From NCBI RefSeq assembly GCF_019334315.1, contig NZ_JAHWGL010000013.1, positions 1 to 64,000 on the forward strand: DNA of 64,000 bases. The letters run 5' to 3'. The notes beneath the pieces were generated by a model. The model worked only from the letters and a program-made list of their open reading frames with translations, was not told the origin of the DNA and did not search any database. This DNA comes from Hymenobacter profundi. GTDB taxonomy: Bacteria > Bacteroidota > Bacteroidia > Cytophagales > Hymenobacteraceae. Every line of letters begins with the position of its first letter. The first letter of the stretch is position 1. Below, in pieces: positions 42,673 through 51,313 of this stretch. The translations under genes were made by a program, and so were the position numbers.

Positions 42673-43974
42673 TTAGCGTCCGATTACAATCCAGTTCATG
42701 CCATCACTCTGGATGGAAATACGGCTGCCCGGAGACAGCGAAGACAAATTGCTGCCCTCCACGTCGTCGTAAATATTTCCGGACACTACGCTGAGCGTCA
42801 CCTCGGAGCCCGTGCCGCGGGCATTAATAATAGTATACAGGCGTCCGGGACAGGTGCTGGCCTGTGGCACGGTGATGATAGTGCAGTTTGCCAAGCGCCG
42901 CACCGTCTGATGCGTATTATCCAAGATTAAGCTGGTAGCAGTACCGGTAGTTACATACGGAATGGCTACAGCGCCGCCCACGCTCAGCGTGCTGGTAGGA
43001 GCGGTGGTACCATTTAGGCCAATTCCTACATTACCGCCGTTGGGGTTCAGCTTAAGAGCATAGTTGGTGCTCAGATCGGTAGGGTTGGTGCTCTGTAGCC
43101 AGTTGCCGTTGGTGCCGCTGCTACCCAAATCCAGGCTCACACTGCCATTATCGCGAAAGCGGGCAATATGGCCGCCGCTCTGAGTAGTGCCGGTTGCATT
43201 GGGGTTTGCAGCTCCCGTTCCTACAATGCTAAGACGAATGGCGGGGGCATCAGTTCCCAAACCCAAATTACCGGTCTGAGTTAGGGTCATCAGGTTTTTA
43301 CTGATAGTGGAATTTGCTGACCACGTCACCCAGCTAAACGTTTTACCTCCTTCATCCGGAATGCCCGAGGATAGCGAGCTAGCACGCATAAATATTCCCC
43401 AACGGCCTAAGCCAGCATAAGCGCCGCTTGTGAATTTGTCCCAACCACGGGTAATCAGGGGCGCATCACTGGCATTTAGGATCAGGCCGTAGGTAGAGCG
43501 GCTGTACAGGCTACCGTCGGTAGTGATGCGCAAGCGTTCAGTATTACCAGTTCGGAATACCAAATCTTTGTTATCAGTAGAACCTATGAAGTCGGTGCCG
43601 GGACTAGTAGTTCCTTCCACTCCCGGGTTGGTACCCGGATCAGTACCCGTATTACCGCTGCGCTGCCAGGCTGAACTGGTAGCCTGGCCTGAAGGTAGTG
43701 CTACCCAAGCACCGCTAGAAAAATACCAGAAACCCGGTTGAGTACCATTGGTCTGATACACTAGCATTCCTTCCGAAGTGGTAGTGACAGCCGTACGCTG
43801 GGCCTGCGTCATGCGCGGGATCAATAAACCTTTATTGCTATTAGCACCCGCAGAAATGTCCAGCGCCGCGTTGGCGTCGGGGGTAGTAGTGCCAACGCCT
43901 ACCGCCTGAGCGTGAGCGTTAAAAGCAAACGCGCTGAGAGATAATCCCAGCCAAAAGCAGTAAGCGTGATTCAT
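42673..43974 (-). CDS. Secreted tail-fibre-like surface protein
   Basis: 433 residues with a signal peptide (FWLGLSLSAFAFNAHAQ). The pattern is typical of long fibrous exported proteins of this phylum: VGVGTTTPDANAALDIS, GLLIPRMTQAQRTAVT, GMLVYQTNGTQPGFWYFS, then DFIGSTDNKDLVFRTGNTER and Gly/Asn-rich repeats such as GNLGLGTDAPAIRLSI and GGNVGIGL. These match phage-fibre-like trimeric repeats. No T9SS domain is present; the end reads SDGMNWIVIGR. It is first in a two-gene unit and has a well-formed promoter upstream. Confidence 0.8.
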   Translation of the reverse strand: MNHAYCFWLGLSLSAFAFNAHAQAVGVGTTTPDANAALDISAGANSNKGLLIPRMTQAQRTAVTTTSEGMLVYQTNGTQPGFWYFSSGAWVALPSGQATSSAWQRSGNTGTDPGTNPGVEGTTSPGTDFIGSTDNKDLVFRTGNTERLRITTDGSLYSRSTYGLILNASDAPLITRGWDKFTSGAYAGLGRWGIFMRASSLSSGIPDEGGKTFSWVTWSANSTISKNLMTLTQTGNLGLGTDAPAIRLSIVGTGAANPNATGTTQSGGHIARFRDNGSVSLDLGSSGTNGNWLQSTNPTDLSTNYALKLNPNGGNVGIGLNGTTAPTSTLSVGGAVAIPYVTTGTATSLILDNTHQTVRRLANCTIITVPQASTCPGRLYTIINARGTGSEVTLSVVSGNIYDDVEGSNLSSLSPGSRISIQSDGMNWIVIGR

Positions 43975-44033
43975 AAGATAAGGTAGAAGGAATTTATAAA
44001 TTCCCCATTTGGGAAGGTTTATTTATTTCTGTA

Positions 44034-44066
44034 CAAAAATAGGATAAAACGATACTACTGACCAAA
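44034..44066 (-). promoter_or_regulatory. Candidate promoter of the surface-protein pair
   Basis: On the minus strand, TTTG (44066-44063) and TATTTTTG (44041-44034) are separated by 21 nt, an exact match to the Bacteroidota consensus. The leader to the ATG at 43974 would be about 50 nt. Confidence 0.7.
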
Positions 44067-44525
44067 AAAGAAGTTTTATGAAAATAGGGTATTGTGCTAT
44101 ATAACATACCTCTAGCTGCTAACTGGATAAGTTATTGTTATTTGATTAATAAACTAAAAATCAGAAGTTTATATGTTTTATGATGTTGCTAATAATGTAA
44201 CTATTTATATTTTAATTTATATTTATATGAGTCATATTTTTTATGAAAAAATATAAATAAAATAGCTTATCACGGTCATGAAGCTAATGGGCTTGTGTAT
44301 CAATATGGGAAAGATGGGTAATAGAAACATATAAATATTCATATGGTGTGCATAAACCATTATAAGCTGACTGTAAGCAACAATCCTGACTTACAGCGAA
44401 GTAGGGTATAATCCTAATAGGCTATACGGATAGGAACGGTACCAAAAGGTGTCTGCTAAAAAGCCGTTTCTTGCCAAACTTTTTAGCGGCTCCTACCAGT
44501 TATAGTAGTTCACATTCAGTAGTCA
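44067..44525. other. AT-rich divergent spacer before radA
   Basis: About 460 bp with no supported gene. 44140-44270 is almost pure A/T. A 9-bp inverted repeat GCTAAAAAG (44455-44463) / CTTTTTAGC (44479-44487) lies about 40 bp before the radA start. No consensus promoter was recognised for radA. Confidence 0.55.
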
Positions 44526-45914
44526 ATGGCCAAGATCAAAACCCTTTATTTCTGCCAGAATTGCGGGGCGCAATCCGTGAAGTGGATTGGCCGCTGCCCC
44601 AGCTGCGGCGAGTGGAATACCTACGTGGAGGAAGTGGTGCAGAAAGAAGACACCAAAGTGGCGGGCTCCTGGAAGCCGCCTACCGCGGCGCCTACCCTCA
44701 GCAAAGTGGCCAAGCCCCGGCCCGTAAGCGAGATTCACTACGAGGAGGAAGCCCGCATTGCCACTCAGGACGGCGAGCTGAACCGGGTGCTGGGCGGCGG
44801 CATTGTGCCCGGCTCGCTGGTGCTCATCGGTGGGGAGCCGGGCATCGGCAAAAGCACGCTGATGTTGCAGATTGCCATGTCGCTCAGGCGGCTGAAGGTG
44901 CTCTACGTGTCGGGCGAGGAAAGCGAGCAGCAGATCAAGATGCGCGCCGAACGCCTGGGCGACCAGCACCCCGGCTGCTACATCCTCACCGAAACCAACA
45001 CCCAGAACATCTTCAAGCAGATTGACCAGCTTCAGCCCAACATCCTCATCATCGACTCCATCCAGACGCTGCACTCGGGGCTAGTGGAGTCGGGGGCGGG
45101 CTCGGTGAGCCAGGTGCGCGAGTGTACCGCCGAGTTGCTGAAGTACGCCAAGGAAACCGGCGTGCCGGTGATGCTCATCGGCCATATCACTAAAGACGGC
45201 AGTATTGCCGGCCCCAAAATCCTAGAGCACATGGTGGATACTGTGTTGCAGTTTGAGGGCGACCGGCACCTGAGTTACCGCATCCTACGCACCACCAAAA
45301 ACCGCTTTGGCTCTACCTCTGAGTTAGGTATTTACGAGATGCAGGGCGCCGGGCTGCGGCAGGTGAGCAACCCCTCGGAAATTCTGCTTTCCCAGCGCCA
45401 CGGCGAGGAGTTGAGCGGCATGGCCATTGGGGCTACCCTGGAAGGCAACCGCCCGCTGCTGGTAGAGGTGCAAGCCCTCGTGACGCCCGCCACCTACGGC
45501 ACGCCCCAGCGCTCGGCCACGGGCTTCGACAGCAAGCGCCTGCAAATGCTGCTGGCCGTGCTGGAAAAGCGCTCGGGCCTGCGCCTGGGTCAGCACGATG
45601 TGTTTCTAAACATTGCCGGCGGTCTGCGCCTCGACGACCCCGCCCTAGACCTGGCCGTGTGCGCCGCCGTGGTCAGTTCCCTCAACGACATTCCGATTCG
45701 AGGGGAGGTATGCTTGGCCGCCGAGGTAGGACTAAGCGGTGAAATCCGGGCCGTGAGCCGGCTCGATCAGCGCTTGGGTGAAGCCGAAAAGCTGGGCTTT
45801 GCTGAAATGTACATTTCCCAGTTCAACGCTCGCGGCCTGGATCTGGCCCGTTACGGCATTCGGGTGCAGCCTGCTGGCCGCCTCGATGAGGTGCTGAGTG
45901 GTCTGTTTGGGTAA
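44526..45914 (+). CDS. radA: DNA repair protein RadA
   Basis: 462 residues. A RecA-like, Lon-related ATPase that promotes branch migration in recombination. The N-terminal zinc finger is CQNCGAQSVKWIGRCPSC. Walker A is GGEPGIGKSTLMLQIA at about residue 100. The RadA-specific KNRFG motif occurs in TTKNRFGSTSELG. The C-terminal Lon-protease-like domain includes DVFLNIAGGLRLDDPALDLA and a GEVGLSGEIRAV-type segment. Length and all motifs are standard. It is transcribed alone with a hairpin 24 nt past the stop. Confidence 0.97.
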   Translation: MAKIKTLYFCQNCGAQSVKWIGRCPSCGEWNTYVEEVVQKEDTKVAGSWKPPTAAPTLSKVAKPRPVSEIHYEEEARIATQDGELNRVLGGGIVPGSLVLIGGEPGIGKSTLMLQIAMSLRRLKVLYVSGEESEQQIKMRAERLGDQHPGCYILTETNTQNIFKQIDQLQPNILIIDSIQTLHSGLVESGAGSVSQVRECTAELLKYAKETGVPVMLIGHITKDGSIAGPKILEHMVDTVLQFEGDRHLSYRILRTTKNRFGSTSELGIYEMQGAGLRQVSNPSEILLSQRHGEELSGMAIGATLEGNRPLLVEVQALVTPATYGTPQRSATGFDSKRLQMLLAVLEKRSGLRLGQHDVFLNIAGGLRLDDPALDLAVCAAVVSSLNDIPIRGEVCLAAEVGLSGEIRAVSRLDQRLGEAEKLGFAEMYISQFNARGLDLARYGIRVQPAGRLDEVLSGLFG

Positions 45915-45937
45915 ATAAAATTGCGTGCTAGCTATAA

Positions 45938-45971
45938 AGTAATGCCACGGTGTAGCAGCCGTGGCATTACT
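45938..45971 (+). terminator. Hairpin after radA
   Basis: Perfect 13-bp arms AGTAATGCCACGG and CCGTGGCATTACT with an 8-nt loop. No long T-run follows, so termination is plausible rather than certain. Confidence 0.65.
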
Positions 45972-46196
45972 ATTGTTGACAAGCAACAACTGCGGCGCTA
46001 GCGAAACGTATCGATGGTGCCGGGGTTACGAAAAAAGACTTCGTTCGGATTGAATATCCTATATGGAAGTCTAGTATCTTCGATTAAATAATTGTCTTTT
46101 ACCGCGAATGCCATTGCCTATATGGTCTATTTCATGATACGGTAGGACAAAATCATGATGTTGGTTTTTTAGTCTTCCGCCAGACTTCTCCGCCCG

Positions 46197-47663
46197 ATGC
46201 TCTCCTTCCGCGTTTCTTCCTTTCTAGCCCTACTTGTAGGGTGCTTGGCCTCCTTCTCCAGTCAGGGACAGGGTACCGTAGTTATCACAGGTAAAATCAG
46301 TGGGCGCACGGCCGACTCGGTGGCCGTATCGCTACGCGAAAACCCGCTCGACCCTAAAGAGCAGATCACCTACGCGCCCGTTAGCGACAAAGGGGAGTTC
46401 CGACTTGCGCTGAAAGTGAACGGCCCTACCCGCGCCGACCTGGTATATAACGATGACGTGACCGACCTCTTCTTGGAGCCTGGCTACGCGCTCGATGTGC
46501 GTTTTAAAGGCAACGATCTGGCCTCTTCCGTTAAGTACAAAGGCAAGGGCGCCGAGGCGAACAGCTACTTATCGGAAGTGGATGCGTCGTTTGTGGAAAA
46601 CGACGGTTTCCAGGTGCTGCCCGATAATATTATGCTTTACGAAGCGCCTTTCCTGTCATTTCTGGACTATCGCCGCAAGCAGGAAGAGAAGTTTATGGAG
46701 CGGGGCACCGAGGGGGTAGATATGTCGAAAGCTTTTCGCGACTATGCCAAGGCCACCATCACCTATAGCTACGCCAACGACCGGCTCACGTTCCCGGATT
46801 TGCGCGAGCAGGTAGTAAATACAGAGGGCCGCCTGAAAATGTCGCCCACGTACTATGATTTCCTGAATGATAAAGCGTTGATCGAAAACCCCTCGGCCAC
46901 GCAAAACGAGCTATACCAGGAATTCCTGCTCAACTACGTGCACTACCTGGCTACCGCCGACAAGCACCAGCGCACCGACCCCGATTTCTACCTGGTATGC
47001 TATGACTTGGCCAAGCAGAAGCTGAGCGGCCCCGTAAAGCCCATTATCCTAGGGCGGGTATTGCAGGAGTCATTCCGGTTTGGGCATGTGAAGCAGTCGG
47101 CGGCCATGCTGGAAGACTTCCGGAAAATCGACAAGGATAATCAGTATTACCCCATTCTGGTACAGGATTTCAACCTGCACAAAACCTTCGCTATCGGCTC
47201 GCCGGCCCCCGAGTTTCACCTGCGCACTGCCCAAGGCGACTCCGTTTCGCTGCGGGATTTTGCGGGCAAGTTGGTATACGTCAACTTCTGGCGCACCACC
47301 AGCGGCCTCAGCCTGCGCGACCTACCCTACGCCGTGGAGCTAGCCAAAAAGTTTGAGGGCAAGGATATTGTGTTCCTGAATGTGGCGCTGGATGAAAACG
47401 AAGGTGCTTGGAAGCAGCTGGTTATCAGCCGCAAGCTGCCGGGTGTGCACGTGCGCGCCAATGGCGGCATGAAGGCGGCTATAGCCCGCGCCTACGGCGT
47501 GCAGGACGTGCCCACGTATATTCTGCTGGCTGAGGATGGGACCTTCCTTAATACCAAGCCGAAGCGCCTGAGCAGCCGCGCCGCCGTCGACGAGATTAAG
47601 GAGTCGTTCGGGAAGGCTGGTACGTATTCCGGCATTATGCCGGCAAGTTCGGCAGGTAAGTAG
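46197..47663 (+). CDS. Thioredoxin-fold (TlpA-like) envelope protein lacking the CxxC
   Basis: 488 residues. The N-terminus has a signal sequence with a lipobox-like LVGC (Cys16), so it may be a lipoprotein. An N-terminal DUF4369-like beta domain (about 25-120) precedes a helical middle. The last 150 residues are a thioredoxin/AhpC-type fold: GSPAPEFHLRTAQGDSVSLR, LVYVNFWRTTSGLSLRDLP, DIVFLNVALDE, YGVQDVPTYILLAEDG. The cis-Pro is kept (VPTY), but the WCxxC site reads W365-R-T-T-S, so both active cysteines are gone. It cannot act as a classic disulfide reductase; a binding or scaffold role is inferred. Confidence 0.88.
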   Translation: MLSFRVSSFLALLVGCLASFSSQGQGTVVITGKISGRTADSVAVSLRENPLDPKEQITYAPVSDKGEFRLALKVNGPTRADLVYNDDVTDLFLEPGYALDVRFKGNDLASSVKYKGKGAEANSYLSEVDASFVENDGFQVLPDNIMLYEAPFLSFLDYRRKQEEKFMERGTEGVDMSKAFRDYAKATITYSYANDRLTFPDLREQVVNTEGRLKMSPTYYDFLNDKALIENPSATQNELYQEFLLNYVHYLATADKHQRTDPDFYLVCYDLAKQKLSGPVKPIILGRVLQESFRFGHVKQSAAMLEDFRKIDKDNQYYPILVQDFNLHKTFAIGSPAPEFHLRTAQGDSVSLRDFAGKLVYVNFWRTTSGLSLRDLPYAVELAKKFEGKDIVFLNVALDENEGAWKQLVISRKLPGVHVRANGGMKAAIARAYGVQDVPTYILLAEDGTFLNTKPKRLSSRAAVDEIKESFGKAGTYSGIMPASSAGK

Positions 47664-47713
47664 CCCTTTGAAACCGAGCTGCCTTACGCAGTTCGCACAG
47701 CGTTATTAAAACT

Positions 47714-47750
47714 AACAGTGCCTTCTCGGGTTGAGAAGGCACTGTTCATT
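47714..47750 (+). terminator. Terminator after the TlpA-like gene
   Basis: Perfect 14-bp arms AACAGTGCCTTCTC and GAGAAGGCACTGTT with a 5-nt loop, followed by a short T-rich stretch. Confidence 0.8.
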
Positions 47751-47822
47751 TCTGCCCCTACCCACTGGTGATAGGGCGGGGCAGGCTGCTTTCAGTTGCT
47801 TTCCCGACTTTTGCTTTCCTGT

Positions 47823-48845
47823 ATGACTTCACTGGTGCGCGACGCGCTTACGCTGCTTTCCAAAACCACGCCCCGCCGTGTGCTAAACACCGGGCAAGTG
47901 GTAGGGGGCTATGTGCTCAGCAAGCTCACCGGCAAAGCCCGGCACTGGGGCCTACCCATGGCCCTATCATTCGAGCCGACCACCAGCTGCAACCTGCGCT
48001 GCCCCGAGTGCCCCAGCGGCCTGCGCTCCTTCACGCGGCCTACCGGCATGTTGCCAGCCGAGCTGTTCCGACGCACCATTGATGAGGTGGCCTCGCGGCT
48101 GTGGTACCTGATCTTCTACTTTCAGGGTGAGCCCTACCTGCACCCCGAGTTTCTGGACTTAGTGCAGTACGCCGCGGCCAAAGGTATTTACACGGCTACC
48201 AGCACCAACGCCCACTACCTCAACGACAAAAACGCCCGCCGCACCGTAGAGTCGGGCCTCGACCGCCTTATCATCTCCCTCGACGGCACCACCCAGGAGG
48301 TGTATCAGCAGTACCGGGTAGGTGGCAAGCTCGACAAGGTATTGGAAGGCACTCGCAACGTGGTGCGGTGGCGCAAGGAGCTGAGATCGAGCACGCCGCG
48401 CATCGTGTTTCAGTTTTTGGTGGTGCGCCCCAACGAGCACCAGATCGAAGATGCCCGGCACATGGCCCGCGAACTGGGCGTAGACGACGTGTGGTTTAAA
48501 ACTGCCCAGATCTACGACTACCACAACGGCTCGCCCCTTATCCCTACCATCGATTATTACTCGCGCTACCAGAACAACGGCAACGGCACTTTCAGCCTGA
48601 AAAACCGCCTGCTGAATCACTGCTGGAAAATGTGGCACTCCTGTGTGATTACCTGGGACGGCCTGGTAGTACCTTGCTGCTTCGACAAGGATGCCGAATA
48701 CCGCCTCGGCGACCTAAAAACGCAGACCTTTCGCCAGCTCTGGCAGGGCGAGAAGTACCGCCGGTTCCGTGCGGCCCTACTCAAAGGCCGCGACCAGATT
48801 GAGATGTGCCGCAACTGCACCGAGGGCACCAAGGTGTGGGGGTAG
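47823..48845 (+). CDS. Radical SAM / SPASM domain protein
   Basis: 340 residues. The [4Fe-4S]-SAM cluster motif is CNLRCPEC (Cys56, Cys60, Cys63; CX3CX2C). A GEP segment is seen in YFQGEPYLHPEF. A C-terminal SPASM-type cysteine set follows (CWKMWHSC, VVPCCFDKD, CRNC), which normally holds auxiliary clusters. Such proteins often modify peptides, but no precursor peptide ORF is evident next to it. The start at 47823 is preferred over 47796 because the shorter form begins at a usual distance from the cluster motif. Convergent with the DUF2490 gene, 9 nt apart. Confidence 0.92.
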   Translation: MTSLVRDALTLLSKTTPRRVLNTGQVVGGYVLSKLTGKARHWGLPMALSFEPTTSCNLRCPECPSGLRSFTRPTGMLPAELFRRTIDEVASRLWYLIFYFQGEPYLHPEFLDLVQYAAAKGIYTATSTNAHYLNDKNARRTVESGLDRLIISLDGTTQEVYQQYRVGGKLDKVLEGTRNVVRWRKELRSSTPRIVFQFLVVRPNEHQIEDARHMARELGVDDVWFKTAQIYDYHNGSPLIPTIDYYSRYQNNGNGTFSLKNRLLNHCWKMWHSCVITWDGLVVPCCFDKDAEYRLGDLKTQTFRQLWQGEKYRRFRAALLKGRDQIEMCRNCTEGTKVWG

Positions 48846-48854
48846 GGCAGGGGC

Positions 48855-49667
48855 TTACTTGGTGAAATCTAGATCGTAGGCCAGCACCGTGCGGATGCCG
48901 TGGTTGTACTCAAACACGGGCGTGTTGGTGCCGGGGGCGTCTTCCTCGTGCTGCGTAATTTGATAAAGGTACTGCACATCCAGCCGGAAATGGTCGCTGA
49001 AACGGTAGCCTACCCCGCCCGCTAGGCGGTTTTGGTTGAACACGTTGTTCTGCACGTTGCGCCCGAAGCTGATAAAGATTTCGTCGAAGGCCGTGAGGTA
49101 GGGCTCGTGGTTGTCGAGGGTAGGGCCGATGAGGGGAAGCTGCAAGCTGAGTTGGTAGCGAATTCGGTTTTGAAACCACCAGCTTTCTATCGATTTCTCC
49201 ACAAATTGAGCCTGCCAGCGCTGCTCCAGCCGCAGGCGGTGCGTGAGCTCTAACCGCCCTAACGCATCCTTCAGCGACACGTCTTCATATAGCCGGTGCT
49301 CCGGCTCGCTCCGGCCGCTGGCGGCGGTAGGGTAGTCGCCGTAGGGGTAGGTGATGAGCAGCGTGTAGCCACCCGACACCTTCACCCGATCGGAAAGCTG
49401 GTAGATGCCACCCAAACGGGCCAGCAGTTGCTGTGGATCCGCACCGAGGTGCACGCGCCGTAGCTGCAACTCGCTGTGCAGCTGCCATTTCTTGCTGATC
49501 TGGTTGTCGCCGTTATACACCAGCCAGCCAAGGGTGTTATGGTCTGCAATACGGTTTCGCTGGGTTTGAGCCCGGCTGTGAGTAGCGATAAAACACAGCA
49601 GAAGCAGGAGCAGACAGGAAGGAGGGCGCACAGAGGAAAAAGCGAAAAAACGAAAAAAGGAAATCAA
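48855..49667 (-). CDS. DUF2490 family outer-membrane protein
   Basis: 270 residues. A long hydrophobic signal peptide (LLLLLLCFIATHSRAQ) precedes a barrel-like mature protein. DUF2490 hallmarks: LGWLVYNGDNQISKKWQLHS, LQLRRVHLGADPQQLLARLG, LTHRLRLEQRW, FQNRIRYQL and YLTAFDEIFISFG followed by an FNQNRLAGGVGY segment. The C-terminus is short. Family function is unknown; the fold is a small beta barrel. The last codons converge on the radical SAM gene. Confidence 0.87.
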   Translation of the reverse strand: MISFFRFFAFSSVRPPSCLLLLLLCFIATHSRAQTQRNRIADHNTLGWLVYNGDNQISKKWQLHSELQLRRVHLGADPQQLLARLGGIYQLSDRVKVSGGYTLLITYPYGDYPTAASGRSEPEHRLYEDVSLKDALGRLELTHRLRLEQRWQAQFVEKSIESWWFQNRIRYQLSLQLPLIGPTLDNHEPYLTAFDEIFISFGRNVQNNVFNQNRLAGGVGYRFSDHFRLDVQYLYQITQHEEDAPGTNTPVFEYNHGIRTVLAYDLDFTK

Positions 49668-49747
49668 CCAAACGACTCATCAGGATCAGCTCCGACAGGG
49701 TTTACAGCCCTGCCGGGGTAGGGTGGCTATCAGTAATGTTCTGCATG

Positions 49748-50602
49748 CTAGTGCTGCCAAGTACCAAAGCGCCCGGCGCGGTAATCCTGGTAGGCCTGCT
49801 GAATTTCCTGCTCCGTGTTCATCACAAACGGCCCATAGGCCACAATGGGCTCCTCGAAGGGTAGGGCGTGGCCCAGCAGCAGCACGGCATCGGTCAGCGC
49901 CTCGATGTGCAGGTCGTCTCCATCGTGGTGGAACTCGGTGAGGGTGCGGGCCTCTGTTTCCTGCCCGTTCACGCGCAGCTTGCCGCGAATGGTGTAGAAA
50001 AAGATGCTGCGGGCAGCCGGAATGGTGAAGTCCAGCATGGCACCGGCTTCTAAGTTGATAGTAGCCAGTTGAATATCGGCCAGCGGCTGTACCGCCCCGG
50101 CCTGCCCGGCCCAAGTGCCCGATACGGCATGCAGGCGGGCTCGGCCGTCGGCCAGCGTCACTTCCGGAATATCGGCTTTCTGCAAGCCCTGGTAGTGTGG
50201 CGGCACCATTTTGTGCCAGGCCGGCAAGTTCACCCAGAGCTGTAATATTTCCAGGTCGCCACCCGTTTGTTTGAAGTGGTCCGAAGATATTTCACTATGA
50301 ATCAAACCGCTGCCGGCCGTCATCCACTGCACGCCCCCGGCCTCAATCACGCTTTGGTGGCCGCTGCTGTCTTGGTGCATAATGTCGCCGGCCAAGATAA
50401 AGGTTACCGTTTCGAAGCCCCGGTGCGGGTGCGGCCCGAAAGGCAGGCCCCGGTTGCCGGGTCGGTACACCTGCGGACCGTGGTGATTCAGAAACAAAAA
50501 AGGGTCGATGTGCTCCACGGCCGGCGTGGGCAGCGCTCTGTAGGTAGTAAGATCGGCAATGGGGGCGCTAATGGCGCGGTGCTGGGCTTTAATCGTGCGC
50601 AT
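49748..50602 (-). CDS. Pirin family protein
   Basis: A 284-residue bicupin. The N-terminal cupin carries the pirin metal motif FGPHPHRGFETVTFIL and the later GLIHSE, giving the His/His/His/Glu set. Other marks are PFLFLNHHGPQ and QWMTAGSG. The C-terminal cupin contains IPAARSIFFYTIRGKLRVNG. Bacterial pirins have quercetinase-like or regulatory roles; which applies here cannot be told. Length is normal. The gene stands alone on the minus strand. Confidence 0.93.
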   Translation of the reverse strand: MRTIKAQHRAISAPIADLTTYRALPTPAVEHIDPFLFLNHHGPQVYRPGNRGLPFGPHPHRGFETVTFILAGDIMHQDSSGHQSVIEAGGVQWMTAGSGLIHSEISSDHFKQTGGDLEILQLWVNLPAWHKMVPPHYQGLQKADIPEVTLADGRARLHAVSGTWAGQAGAVQPLADIQLATINLEAGAMLDFTIPAARSIFFYTIRGKLRVNGQETEARTLTEFHHDGDDLHIEALTDAVLLLGHALPFEEPIVAYGPFVMNTEQEIQQAYQDYRAGRFGTWQH

Positions 50603-50773
50603 ACGGAAGTATTTGCTGTACTACCCATAGCCGTGGCAATATGTTTGTGAAGGGGCCTCGGTCGTGCATAGCGCATCAGCCTCAATTTCAAGGGCAAATC
50701 TTGTCTGGAAAGAGTAAGGACTTCCTTTTTTCCTTGCTTATATTGTACCCGTTTTGTTTATAACATCCCATCC

Positions 50774-51175
50774 ATGCCTGCTTCCCTCGACACAGTCAAA
50801 CAATTCTTACAGCTAGCGGAGTCCTGCGTAATCGACCATGCTGCCTACACGCCGGTATTGCATCCAGAAGTAGAAGAGATTGAGTTTCCGAATCTGCATA
50901 ACAAGCAGGGCCTGCGCCGCGACTTTGAAGGCATTATAGACGGTATCCGCCACGGTCGGGAGCTACTATCCCGGCAGGAGCTGGCCGGTTGGAACTTCGT
51001 GACTAGCAACGACAACACGGTGGTAGCGGAGATTCGCTGGCGCGGTGAGATGAGCATCCGCAACCAGCGTGTGGTGCCTGGGCAAATCCTGACCGGTCAC
51101 TTTTGCCGGGTGTTTGAATTGAAAGACGGCTTGATCTTCCGTCTCCGCGACTACTATTGCTACGAGATGTTCTAA
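50774..51175 (+). CDS. NTF2-like (SnoaL-type) protein
   Basis: 133 residues. The pattern is an NTF2-like cone fold: an N-terminal helix pair (LDTVKQFLQLAE, DHAAYTPVLHPEVEEIEFPN), a middle region with GIIDGIRHGRELL, then beta strands (VVAEIRWRGEM, GHFCRVFELKDGLIFRLRDY) and a terminal CYEMF. A close paralogue lies at 58734-59138 with the same AAY.xVLHPEVE.. and GKIYR/GLIFR positions. Such proteins may be isomerases, hydrolases or simply ligand binders. No catalytic assignment is possible by eye. Confidence 0.8.
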   Translation: MPASLDTVKQFLQLAESCVIDHAAYTPVLHPEVEEIEFPNLHNKQGLRRDFEGIIDGIRHGRELLSRQELAGWNFVTSNDNTVVAEIRWRGEMSIRNQRVVPGQILTGHFCRVFELKDGLIFRLRDYYCYEMF

Positions 51176-51205
51176 ACTTTTACTTCGTCAAACTTTTACT
51201 TCGTC
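51174..51205. repeat. Tandem 16-bp duplication
   Basis: AAACTTTTACTTCGTC occurs twice head to tail, starting inside the stop codon of the NTF2-like gene. It looks like a recent slippage duplication in the 3' spacer. Confidence 0.9.
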
Positions 51206-51313
51206 ACCATTGCAGTCAGGTAGGGCAAGCGTGGGCTGATTGCCGATTCTCGAGACGTAGCGCAGCCTGCGCCGCTCAAAAGAGTCATTGGAACAGTTTC
51301 GTATCTTGTTCTG

